Source: Tribonema minus
Lineage: Eukaryota; Sar; Xanthophyceae; Tribonematales; Tribonemataceae
Assembly: GCA_017506865.1 (NCBI GenBank)
Contig: JAFCMP010000110.1
Location: forward strand, 182,319 to 246,318
Reading direction: 5' to 3'
DNA: 64,000 bases
Shown here: piece after piece, positions 48,950 to 58,437 of the stretch
Position numbering within the stretch: the first letter of the stretch is position 1
Layout: every line of letters begins with the position of its first letter
The notes under the pieces: model-generated
Databases searched by the model: none
What the model saw: only the letters and a program-made list of their open reading frames with translations
What the model was told of the DNA's origin: nothing
Translations under genes and position numbers: made by a program

Positions 48950-50997
48950 TGGGGCTGCCAGCGGTATTCGCACCGGCGACTCCAGCTCAGCCTGACTGCC
49001 ATCTGGATGTGCTGTGGACGCCGCCTGGGCTATATACAAATGTGGGACACTTTGAACTGCTTGTCGCCCCTGCGGCAGCTCCGCCCTTGCCAACCACTAT
49101 GACAGCGTCGGCGACCACTCAAGCTGACAGCACCCACATCACGGCTCCGAGTCGGACACAGCCCCGTACTGCGCTGCAGTTGCCACAGCAGCCTGAGCCA
49201 CTGAGGTGTCCACTATGCACACTGGCATTTTGGCAGCTTGGTCAGAAAGAGGACAGCAAACAGCGAGGCAAACTGTCAGCTGCGAGCCGCATGGCACCGG
49301 TAGTGGCCCACTTCAACGGTGGTAGCTGCACGAGGTCGATGCTGAACCCTGAGGCGAGCACATCACACTGTCAGCAAAATCCGGCGGCAGCATACGCCAA
49401 GGGCATCCGGCAGCAGGTTGATCACGACCCATCCGGTGACCGTGCCCCTTCAGGCAGCAGTACCTGCAGCACTGGGGCACACCATGCCAAGCATGTGCAG
49501 GAGATGAGCACCATGTATGGTTGCACGGCAGAAGACTTCCTACGGGCGGTAAGGAAGCTGAGTGCATGCACAGGTGCCTGCGGCCTGGTCCATATGTCAG
49601 CCAGCGCGGGGCAGAGGCAATGCGCGCTGACCTCGCCATGCCACACGTGTCGACGGAATGGAAGCGCCCCCACGCGCGCACGCCCGGCAGTACCCCCGGG
49701 CCAGTCCGAGGGCGGGGGTGCGGGTAGCGACGGCGCGGCCGCGGCGGCGGGGGCTGCCGCAGCGACACCTCCAAAACTACCGGCGGTGCCGGCTAGTGGC
49801 GCTGCCAACTCAAAGTCTAGCAAGAAACGCCCGGCGGCCACGGCAACCGGCGCGCAACGCCGGCGCCGAACGGCAGCTGCTGCGGCACCGCCTAGCAGCG
49901 CCGGCAGCCGCACTCAGTCTGACAGCCTGAGGCTGCAGGACAGCAGCCCCCCCCACGGGACGGCCGTGGGATGGGCGGACATGGACGTGGACCCGCCGGA
50001 CGATGCCGCGTCACCGCCCCCCCCGACCACCACCACCAGTGGCAGGCCCTCAAAGCCCCAGGCACGAGCATCCCTGGCTTGGGACCTCTCGACGCCCTCG
50101 GTCGTCCACGCACTTGACCAGACCAATGAGGCGGATCTACTGCTGCTGCGGTTCACCACGACTGCCAACCCCTTCCGCACTCAGCTGCAGTGCACCCAGT
50201 GGGCACGGCTAGTGGAGCACGCCACACGACTACTGGCGGACGCCACAGACAGTGCACGTGAGGCGGCACGGGTGCGCCTCCACCATGGTGCCGGGGCGTT
50301 TGCTCATCAGGTTTCTCAGACTCTAGTGCAGCGCGGCTACAGGCTGCTGCACCTGCTAGCAGCGATGGCCTTTGGTAGGCAACCGGAGGGAACCGGTATG
50401 CCGCCTGCGGCCCGGCTGGCAGCGTTGCTGTCTGGCGACTTCGCGGAGCTACTGAGAAAGACGCTGTCAGCAGCAGCGGCGCTGCGGGCCCCCAAACCAA
50501 ACAACGCAGCTATGGCGTCGGCACAAACGAACTTCGATGCCGACTGGACGGAGGCTGACTCCAGGCAGCAAACAGCATGCGCTGCCCTCTCAGGCAAGCG
50601 ACGGGGGGTAGGCTTGGCTGCCGCACGACTAGAGGCGCGTGAAGCATGCGCCCCAGCAGACGAGGTCACGGCACAGGTGCTGGCAGCAAAGCACCCTGAA
50701 ACTGGCACCCGGCCGGGGGTAGTCGACACGCCAATGGAGCAAGTGCGCGGCCTGGTACGCGACGCCCGGCGGCACTGCTTACACAGCGCAGGGGTGGCAA
50801 CGACCACCGGTCCAGCTGGCAGCGGCAGTCCTGTCTTCGAATCGGGTCAGGCACATGATCACAGCGATAGGCCTGAGGATGCTGCCAGCGCAGCCGGACG
50901 GCGCCTCGAGGTGGAGGCGGCAGACATACTGTCGACCTTGTCCGCAGCAGGGGCGGGGAAGGCAGGAGGGCTGGACGGCCTACGCTATGAACACCTC
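48814..50997 (+). CDS. LINE-B frame: OTU end, linker and RT N-terminus
   Basis: After the shift the frame gives LDVLWTPPGLYTNVGHFELL, with the His of GHFELL (49048-49050) in the place of the OTU catalytic His. A Cys-rich segment follows (CPLCTLAF, CHTCRRNG), then a Lys/Ser/Ala-rich basic linker. A helical region (HQVSQTLVQRGYRLLHLLAA) ends in GKAGGLDGLRYEHL (50958-50997), the GLDGLR motif at the start of LINE reverse transcriptases. The inverted gag-only element interrupts the frame here. It resumes without a shift at 58443. The listed start is the left end of the open frame; coding sense begins near 48.9 kb. Confidence 0.65.
50993..50997 (+). repeat. Left 5-bp target duplication of the inverted gag-only element
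   Basis: ACCTC, repeated at 58438-58442. Confidence 0.85.
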
Positions 50998-51519
50998 TGT
51001 CGTAAGCGAAGGATCTAGCAGGAGTCTCCAGCAAGTGACCAGGCAGGAGCAAGGGCACGAGGCAGGAGGAAGAGAGACTCCGGCTTGGCCGTGTGTAGAA
51101 GAGAGAGTGAATTGATGGGAGTGAGGCGACCTTCCAAGGTGCCGAACTCCAGAGAAGCCGAGAACTCCAGAGAACTCAAGAACTCTGTAGAACCGGCCTG
51201 ATGCAACTGGCCGATGTGCCGACAGGCCGAACTGTAACTACAAGTGGCCGATGTCACAACCTCAAGTTCAACTTCCTACTTCAACATGTACTTGAAGTTG
51301 ACCAGCAAACTTCAACATGTACAGTTCAACCTGCTGGTGAACCCTGCTACTGCTGAGCATCGCTACGCTACAGGATAGCGCACCCAGTCATGACTCTCCT
51401 GGGGATGGGGGCATTTCACCGCTCTTGCGCACACACTAGGATGACAGCAGCTCTTGCTACAGCTGCTGCGGTATGCTACACTAGACTCATGTGAGGGTGT
51501 ACATGACCATATTCCGACA
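50998..51519 (-). repeat. 3' LTR of the inverted gag-only element
   Basis: 522 bp, reverse complement of the array LTR, with a G-to-T change in the outer terminal repeat. Confidence 0.9.
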
Positions 51520-51595
51520 CCCCCTCTCGCACTCAACATGAGTCTTGGCTACTGCACATATCCTGGAGCCCCCTCTGGCTCTGACGTGGCTCACG

Positions 51596-52435
51596 CTAGA
51601 AGCCTACGTTCGGTCTAGGCTTCGTACCTGGTGTGCGGCCCTGAGCCTGGCACTCGAGATCAGAGTGCGACGTGGACTTGTGGTATTCGCACCACTTGTC
51701 CCCCGATGGTCTGGACCTGAGTGGGCACGCATTGGCCTTTTGCCCCTTCCTCTTGCAGTTGAAGCAGACAGGATTGCCGGTGGCGAGCAGTGCTGCGTCG
51801 TCGGGTGGCGGTGCGGTGGTGATACGCCGGCTGTAGAACGCCCGAATCTTGTCCTTCGTCTCTTCGTAGGTGAGGTTGTCGGCGGAGTCGAGCACAGTGG
51901 TGAGCTCGGCGTAGGCCTCCGGTAAGGCGTTGATGGCGATCCCGATGAGCCAGTCATCGTCGATGTTGCGGAGGTTTTCCCAGTAAGAGAGCTGTTTGAC
52001 GACTTCGTTGACCTTGGTGAAGAGCTCCTCTGGGTCTTGAGAAGGGGTGAGCTTGATCCGCATCAGCTCGCTGAGCAGCTGTATTTTCTGTGCTCTGGTC
52101 TTGGTCTCGTACCTGTTGAGAAGTAGCTGCCAAGCTTTGTTGCCCTGGTCCTCAGGTGCTTGTGAGACGACGTTGAAAGCTGCGTCGCTGACGTTGGTGA
52201 TGATGAAGGTGTAGGCGGTGCTGTTCTTGGTGTCGAAGCTGGCTCGTGCACTTGGTTCAGAGGGTGGCGCTGTCCTGCCGACCATGACGTCGTACACGTC
52301 GATGAGCTTCATCCATGCTGTGAAGCGTAGTTTCCAAGGCGTCCATGCCTCGTTCTTGCCGTCGAATGGTAGTCGTGGGATTCTCGCAAGGCTCTTGAAG
52401 TCCGTTGCCGATGAAGTCTCCCCGCTATCTCCCAT
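51596..52435 (-). CDS. gag: Gag of the inverted gag-only element, zinc knuckle altered
   Basis: 279 residues, nearly identical to the array Gag. One notable change: the zinc knuckle reads CFNCKRKGQKANAC, with Gln in place of the metal-binding His. RNA binding is likely weakened, so this copy is probably defective in cis. Otherwise the frame is complete. Confidence 0.92.
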   Translation of the reverse strand: MGDSGETSSATDFKSLARIPRLPFDGKNEAWTPWKLRFTAWMKLIDVYDVMVGRTAPPSEPSARASFDTKNSTAYTFIITNVSDAAFNVVSQAPEDQGNKAWQLLLNRYETKTRAQKIQLLSELMRIKLTPSQDPEELFTKVNEVVKQLSYWENLRNIDDDWLIGIAINALPEAYAELTTVLDSADNLTYEETKDKIRAFYSRRITTAPPPDDAALLATGNPVCFNCKRKGQKANACPLRSRPSGDKWCEYHKSTSHSDLECQAQGRTPGTKPRPNVGF

Positions 52436-53173
52436 GTCGCTCGCTGACGAAGCCCGTTAGGCGTCCACCTGTATAGGGCGAGCACTGTATGGAGTCTTGT
52501 CCGAAGATCTCGCTAGCCGCTCCCCTGTGTAGGCCGAACCCTGTGTAGAGCCTCCGCTGCGTCCTGTATAGGCCACTCCTGTGATGTAGGAGCCCTGTGT
52601 AGGACCTCGTTGCTGGTGCCGTGTTGAGACGCTCGCAGGTCAGGTCAGACCTTCCCTATTCCCGCTGCTCCTGTCCGAGGATGCGCGCAGTACTGTCCCT
52701 GCAGCTCCCGTATACGCGCTACCAGATCTCGTAGTCGTTCTGCTACGCCGCCTTCTGCAAGGTGTTCGACCTACTCCAACCTGGCAGGTTCGCAGCCGTT
52801 CGCGCTAAGGCGCACACTCGCACCAGTCGCAGTGCGCGTGTGGAGAGCCGCAGCAGTGTCTCACCAAGGGGGACTTGACCGGTTTCGAACCCCAGTGCCG
52901 CCCTTGCGTGGTTTGCTCGCGCTCTGTGAACCCACACCACACTACTCTGTGGAGCTAGGCAGGAAATGCCAGTATTGGACGTACCACAGGGTGGTTGCAG
53001 TCCAGGCCAAGCTGCTCACCTGATGAGTGATTCGATGCAGCTGATTTGTTCTCGCACTGGTGCTGTGCGGATTGAGCCGGCTCCAAGCCGTGCACTTGAC
53101 TGTGCAGATTTGATGACGCACTGGTGCTGTGCGGACTCCCTCGCTGATGGCTCCTAAGCTATCGGTGTGACCA

Positions 53174-53271
53174 TGTCGGAAGCGAAGGATCTAGCAGGAG
53201 TCTCCAGCAAGTGACCAGGCAGGAGCAAGGGCACGAGGCAGGAGGAAGAGAGACTCCGGCTTGGCCGTGTG
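53174..53271 (-). repeat. 5' LTR of the inverted gag-only element, part 1
   Basis: First 98 bp in window coordinates. Its last 5 bp, GTGTG (53267-53271), are the copia target site. Confidence 0.9.
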
Positions 53272-53992
53272 TGTCGAGATATTATGCTCAGATGCAGTCC
53301 TTCAGAGGTCTTGTCACCTATCGAGACTTGCAGCCTGAAGCAGACATCCGTAGTGTATGCGCAAGAGTGGTGAAATGCCCCCATTCCCAGGAGAGTCATG
53401 ACTGGGTGCGCTTTCCTATGCGTTCAGTAGAACAGCATTGTTCTGCAGTACTATACTGCCATAGTTGAAGTTGACACTCCTACTTCAACTTTATAGTTGA
53501 ACTTGAAGTTGGGCATCGGCCACATGTTGATTAGGGTTCGGCCCATTTGGGCTAGGTCTCGGCCCTTCGGGACATCGGCCCATTGTATCAGGCCGGTTCT
53601 ATGGAGTTCGGCTTCTCTGGAGTTCGGCACCAAGCAAGGTTGCCTCACTCTCACCAATTCACTTCCTTCAAAACACGGCATAGCCAGAGTCTCTTCTTCT
53701 GCCACGTGTTGCCACTGCACAAGGCCTGCCAACACAAGACTGAAGCACTTCCAGCCTAGCTCCACAGAGAGGTACGTTAGGGCACATAGAGCACGCAAGC
53801 CACGCAAGGACTGGTACTGGGGCATACGCCTGACATAGTCCTCCTTGGTGCGATACTGTTGCTGCTCTCCCCTACTCACCTCGTTCGTGTGAGTGTGCAC
53901 CTTTGCGCGAACGGCTAGGAACTTGCCAAGTCTGAGGCAATCGCAACCTGCAGAGAGGCATCCGCGCTCTTGATTCTGCAACGCTTCCGACA
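53272..53992 (+). repeat. 5' LTR of the copia element
   Basis: 721 bp. It shares long stretches with the gag-only LTR (for example GGTGAAATGCCCCCAT, GAGAGTCATGACTGGGTGCG and ATCAGGCCGGTTCTA), so the two families are related. Confidence 0.9.
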
Positions 53993-54700
53993 TGGTCACA
54001 CCGATAGAGAGCAAGGATGCACTCAAGCTGCCGCCCTTCAGCGGCAAGCAAGAGCACTGGAGACAGTGGTCCGCAAAATTCGCGTCGAGGGCTGCGTTAG
54101 TAGGGACCTATGAGGCCCTCACCAGTCCCATGGAGCCGTCGCAGCGGGAGATCCTGGCAGCAGACGCCAAGGCCAAGCGCGACAGGCTGGAGACGCAGGC
54201 GTACGCGGAATTACTACTGTGCTGCTCGGACCTGGCCTTCTTCATTGTCGAGGGCACCGCGTCAGGCAACGACCGACCGGCGCGAGCGTGGACAGCGCTC
54301 AATGACAAATATGAGGTGAAGTCATCTGCGCGCAAGACGGAGCTGCGCAGATTATTTTCAACTACCGTCATGTCAGCGGACCAAGATCCGGACGAATTCA
54401 TCATGCAGCTCGACTACATCCGTCGGCAACTCAAGGACAACGGCGTCAACATCAGCGACTCCGACTTCGTCACCGACATCGTCGTCAAGCTCCCCATGAT
54501 CTACTCCGAGCTCGTCACCCTCGTCGAGCAAGATTTGGACAACCTCAGCCTCGGCGACCTGCAGATCAAACTGCGGGCGTTTTATCGGCGCAAGATCATC
54601 ACGTCTCCCAGCGCGGACCCGTCGGAGTCCGCTCTTGCCGCACATCATGCGCAGCGCCCAGGTGGCGTAGCGGAGTGGCCCCCGCTGGTCGCGGAGGGCC
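53992..54700 (+). CDS. gag: Copia Gag
   Basis: The ATG starts on the last base of the 5' LTR and overlaps the primer-binding-site candidate TGGTCACACCGA. LPPFSGKQEHWRQWSAKF, LNDKYEVKSSARKTELRRLF and KLRAFYRRKI are Ty1/copia Gag features. The genuine Gag sequence ends near 54640-54700. Its frame stays open to 54984 but becomes low-complexity, while the zinc knuckle and pol are in another frame. Either programmed frameshifting or a mutation joins Gag to Pol. Confidence 0.85.
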
Positions 54701-57236
54701 CGCGGCAGCTGGTAGTAAGACAAGATGCGCGCACTGCAACAAGCTGGGACACACCATCGACAAGTGCTTCGCATTGCACGGCAAGCCCCCGGGGTGGACC
54801 CCGAGGAAACATGGCGGCCGTAGCACCTTTGAGGGCAACAACGGCGGAGGCGGGAGCGGCGACAAGAGCAGCAATGGCGACAACACGCCAGCTAACGTGG
54901 GCTTCATGGCGATCAGCGCCTCATCATCAGCCCCTACGGCAGCCGAGGAGTGGATCATCGACTCTGGCTGCACCAGTCATATGACCAGCTCGCCCCAGGG
55001 CATGGTAAACGTCCGTCCATTCGAGACTGCCGTGACAATGGCAGACGGCGGCCTGGCGCAAGCTACACACATTGGCGATCTTCCCGGCTTCATCGGCGAC
55101 CAAGCAGTCACACTCTTCGACGTCGCCATCATTCCCTCCATGGGCACCGTCAATCTGCTCTCAGTCACCAAGGCAGTCAGCCGCGGCATCAAGTTCGTCT
55201 TCAACGGCAAGGAGTCCAGATCAAAGGCCCTTTACGCCCATCATTGCTTCGCTCTCGATAGAGACGCTCGAGGCCTGTGGACCTTGCCTATCCGGCGTGC
55301 CAACAACACGTCGACCATCAACAAGCCGGCGGCGAACATCAATCCCGGCCAGTCCATTGGAATGCAGCGGGAGGTATGCTCCTTCGCTAGCATGGCGGAG
55401 CCAGGAGGAGGGCATCACGTCAAGCTGGAAGTGCACCCCTGGAGTCCAGAGCCGGAATGCAGTCATGCTGCTGAATCGGGTAAGCAGCGACTGCTAGCGC
55501 CGCAACCCATCAAGGCTGCAGAGTCGGCTATGCAGCACATCCCGGAGCCGTACAGCCAGGCAGCCACAACAGCCAGCCAGCTATATAAGGAGCCGCGCAC
55601 TACTATCGCTACCAAGTCGGCTAGGCAGCGAAGCGCGACCACACTAGAGCCAGAGGGGGCTCAACTCAAACCAGCAAGGCAGCCGCTCAAGGCGCCATTA
55701 GTGCAGCCTTCACAGCACTTGTCGGACGCAACAAACCACCAAACGCAAGCGAGCGACGCCATTGCCAGCATTGGAGGGAGCGAGGAGGCACAAGGCGATA
55801 AGCGACTCATGCCGCCACCTAAAGCACCACCGGCACCCTACAGCGGGACAGGCGACCGCGGCGGGCCTCTCCGTTTCTCCTCCCGCTCGCAAATCACAGG
55901 CGTCAACTTCTTCGACAGCTACGCTCCAGTCGCAGCCATCACCACGGTCAGGACCCACCTTGCGACAGCATCATACTACGACTGGGAGCTGGAGCAAATG
56001 GACGTCGACACAGCCTTTCTCAACGCACCTGTCAATGAAGAGATCTACGCCGCTATACCTCCCGGCTACCACGAGACCTCCTTCTCAGGCGCATCACTTG
56101 TCTACCGGCTTCGGCGCAGCCTATACGGTCTCAAGCAAGCGCCCAAGAACTGGAACTCAGTCCTGAACCAGTGGCTGGAGCACGACTTCGGCTTCAAGCG
56201 GTCATCAGTGGACACGTGCCTGTACACCTACTTTCAGGAGAACCACAACCTCTTTGTGGTCGTATACGTCGACGACATCATCCTCGCGTCCAACAGCAGC
56301 GGTCTACTACAAGCGTTCAAGGACAGCATCAGCCAAACCTTCAACGTCAAGGAACTCGGGCAGCTGGAGCACTTCCTCGGCATCCACATTTGGCGAGATC
56401 GCACCAAGCGACTACTCACCATGGACCAGACTACCTACATCAAGACCATCCTCGAGAAGTTCAGCCTTGGGAGCAGCAAGGCCGTCATCACGCCCTCTGC
56501 CGATGGACCACTCTCAAAAACAATGGCTGCTTCTACATCGACAGATGCATCATTCATGGCATCAATACCATACCGGAGCGCCGTCGGATCACTGCTCTAC
56601 TTAGCAGTGGTTACCAGACCGGACATCAGGAACGCCGTGCGCGAGGTATCTCGCTTCATGCACAACCCTGGGCGTGCGCATTGGCAGGCATGCCTGCGCA
56701 TTTTCAGGTACCTCAACGGCACACGAGAGTTCCGGCTTCGGTACGACTTCTCCATAGCCGACAGCTTCCACCTCAGCGGCTACTGCGACGCTGACCACGC
56801 TGGAGACATCGACACACGCAGGTCCACCACACGTTACCTGTTCACTCTTGGCGGCGCGGCCATTTCTTGGTGCTCAAGGCTGCAAGACACAGTGGCGCTT
56901 TCATCAACTGAGGCGGAATACATGGCGCTCACAGAAGCATGCAATGAAGCCATCCATCTGCGACAACTACTCAGCAACCTCGGCATACCTCAAACCAAGG
57001 CGACCACCATCTTCGAGGACAATCAAGGAGCCATCAAGCTGGCGTCCAATCCCATGCACCACCGCCGCACCAAGCACATCGACCTCAAGTATCACCACAT
57101 TCGTGATCACATCGCCGCCCGGACCATCCAGCTGGAGTACGTCAACACCAAGAAGCAGCTGGCGGACAGCCTGACCAAGGGCGTAAGCAGCAGCACGCTG
57201 CGGGAGCTTACCTCTGTCATCTTCGTCGAGGCATGA
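54675..57236 (+). CDS. pol: Copia Pol: zinc knuckle, protease, reverse transcriptase, RNase H
   Basis: 853 codons of open frame. CAHCNKLGHTIDKC (CX2CX4HX4C, ~18-31) is the Gag zinc knuckle. WIIDSGCTSHMT (~94-105) is the aspartic protease active site. LLSVTKAVSRGIKFVF (~160) follows. The expected HHCC finger, the DDE integrase core and the RT N-terminus are missing, replaced by ~200 residues of Ala/Gln/Pro-rich sequence. RT resumes at FFDSYAPVAAITTVRTHLA, with AFLNAPV, LYGLKQAPKNW and YVDD (~531-534). RNase H has CDADHAGD (~703), STEAEYMA (~743) and EDNQGAIK (~781). It could reverse-transcribe but needs integrase from elsewhere. Confidence 0.92.
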   Translation: MAPAGRGGPAAAGSKTRCAHCNKLGHTIDKCFALHGKPPGWTPRKHGGRSTFEGNNGGGGSGDKSSNGDNTPANVGFMAISASSSAPTAAEEWIIDSGCTSHMTSSPQGMVNVRPFETAVTMADGGLAQATHIGDLPGFIGDQAVTLFDVAIIPSMGTVNLLSVTKAVSRGIKFVFNGKESRSKALYAHHCFALDRDARGLWTLPIRRANNTSTINKPAANINPGQSIGMQREVCSFASMAEPGGGHHVKLEVHPWSPEPECSHAAESGKQRLLAPQPIKAAESAMQHIPEPYSQAATTASQLYKEPRTTIATKSARQRSATTLEPEGAQLKPARQPLKAPLVQPSQHLSDATNHQTQASDAIASIGGSEEAQGDKRLMPPPKAPPAPYSGTGDRGGPLRFSSRSQITGVNFFDSYAPVAAITTVRTHLATASYYDWELEQMDVDTAFLNAPVNEEIYAAIPPGYHETSFSGASLVYRLRRSLYGLKQAPKNWNSVLNQWLEHDFGFKRSSVDTCLYTYFQENHNLFVVVYVDDIILASNSSGLLQAFKDSISQTFNVKELGQLEHFLGIHIWRDRTKRLLTMDQTTYIKTILEKFSLGSSKAVITPSADGPLSKTMAASTSTDASFMASIPYRSAVGSLLYLAVVTRPDIRNAVREVSRFMHNPGRAHWQACLRIFRYLNGTREFRLRYDFSIADSFHLSGYCDADHAGDIDTRRSTTRYLFTLGGAAISWCSRLQDTVALSSTEAEYMALTEACNEAIHLRQLLSNLGIPQTKATTIFEDNQGAIKLASNPMHHRRTKHIDLKYHHIRDHIAARTIQLEYVNTKKQLADSLTKGVSSSTLRELTSVIFVEA

Positions 57237-57287
57237 GGTAATCGGGTGTACATAACAGCATCAGACCTCGTTTGGCCTGAGAGGGGG

Positions 57288-58008
57288 TGTCGAGATATTA
57301 TGCTCAGATGCAGTCCTTCAGAGGTCTTGTCACCTATCGAGACTTGCAGCCTGAAGCAGACATCCGTAGTGTATGCGCAAGAGTGGTGAAATGCCCCCAT
57401 TCCCAGGAGAGTCATGACTGGGTGCGCTTTCCTATGCGTTCAGTAGAACAGCATTGTTCTGCAGTACTATACTGCCATAGTTGAAGTTGACACTCCTACT
57501 TCAACTTTATAGTTGAACTTGAAGTTGGGCATCGGCCACATGTTGATTAGGGTTCGGCCCATTTGGGCTAGGTCTCGGCCCTTCGGGACATCGGCCCATT
57601 GTATCAGGCCGGTTCTATGGAGTTCGGCTTCTCTGGAGTTCGGCACCAAGCAAGGTTGCCTCACTCTCACCAATTCACTTCCTTCAAAACACGGCATAGC
57701 CAGAGTCTCTTCTTCTGCCACGTGTTGCCACTGCACAAGGCCTGCCAACACAAGACTGAAGCACTTCCAGCCTAGCTCCACAGAGAGGTACGTTAGGGCA
57801 CATAGAGCACGCAAGCCACGCAAGGACTGGTACTGGGGCATACGCCTGACATAGTCCTCCTTGGTGCGATACTGTTGCTGCTCTCCCCTACTCACCTCGT
57901 TCGTGTGAGTGTGCGCCTTTGCGCGAACGGCTAGGAACTTGCCAAGTCTGAGGCAATCGCAACCTGCAGAGAGGCATCCGCGCTCTTGATTCTGCAACGC
58001 TTCCGACA
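57288..58008 (+). repeat. 3' LTR of the copia element
   Basis: 721 bp, ends CTTCCGACA, followed by the target duplication GTGTG. Confidence 0.9.
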
Positions 58009-58013
58009 GTGTG

Positions 58014-58437
58014 TAGAAGAGAGAGTGAATTGATGGGAGTGAGGCGACCTTCCAAGGTGCCGAACTCCAGAGAAGCCGAGAACTCCAGAGAACTCAAGAA
58101 CTCTGTAGAACCGGCCTGATGCAACTGGCCGATGTGCCGACGGGCCGAACTGTAACTACAAGTGGCCGATGTCACAACCTCAAGTTCAACTTCCTACTTC
58201 AACATGTACTTGAAGTTTACCAGCAAACTTCAACATGTACAGTTCAACCTGCTGGTGAACCCTGCTACTGCTGAGCATCGCTACGCTACAGGATAGCGCA
58301 CCCAGTCATGACTCTCCTGGGGATGGGGGCATTTCACCGCTCTTGCGCACACACTAGGATGACAGCCGCTCTTGCTACAGCTGCTGCGGTATGCTACACT
58401 AGACTCATGTGAGGGTGTACATGACCATATTCCGACA
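58014..58437 (-). repeat. 5' LTR of the inverted gag-only element, part 2
   Basis: Remaining 424 bp of the split LTR, ending ATATTCCGACA, followed by ACCTC. Confidence 0.9.

Larger units (their letters stand above)
53272..58008 (+). mobile_element. Ty1/copia-type LTR retrotransposon lacking integrase
   Basis: 4.7 kb with 721-bp LTRs at 53272-53992 and 57288-58008 (TGTCGAG...CTTCCGACA), flanked by GTGTG at 53267-53271 and 58009-58013. Internal order: gag, zinc knuckle, aspartic protease, (integrase absent), reverse transcriptase, RNase H. The two LTRs look almost identical (one difference noticed: GTGCACC versus GTGCGCC), so the insertion is recent. The polypurine tract GAGAGGGGG precedes the 3' LTR. 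Confidence 0.93.
50998..58437 (-). mobile_element. Inverted gag-only LTR element, split by a copia element
   Basis: Same family as the 41-48 kb array, single unit, minus orientation. It has an intact LTR at 50998-51519, an internal part at 51520-53173, and a second LTR at 53174-53271 continued at 58014-58437 (98 + 424 = 522 bp). The copia element 53272-58008 sits inside that second LTR. The 5-bp duplication ACCTC flanks the element. The LTR pair differs at a few positions (for example TGTCGTAAG versus TGTCGGAAG at the outer tip), so this copy is slightly older than the array. Confidence 0.92.
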
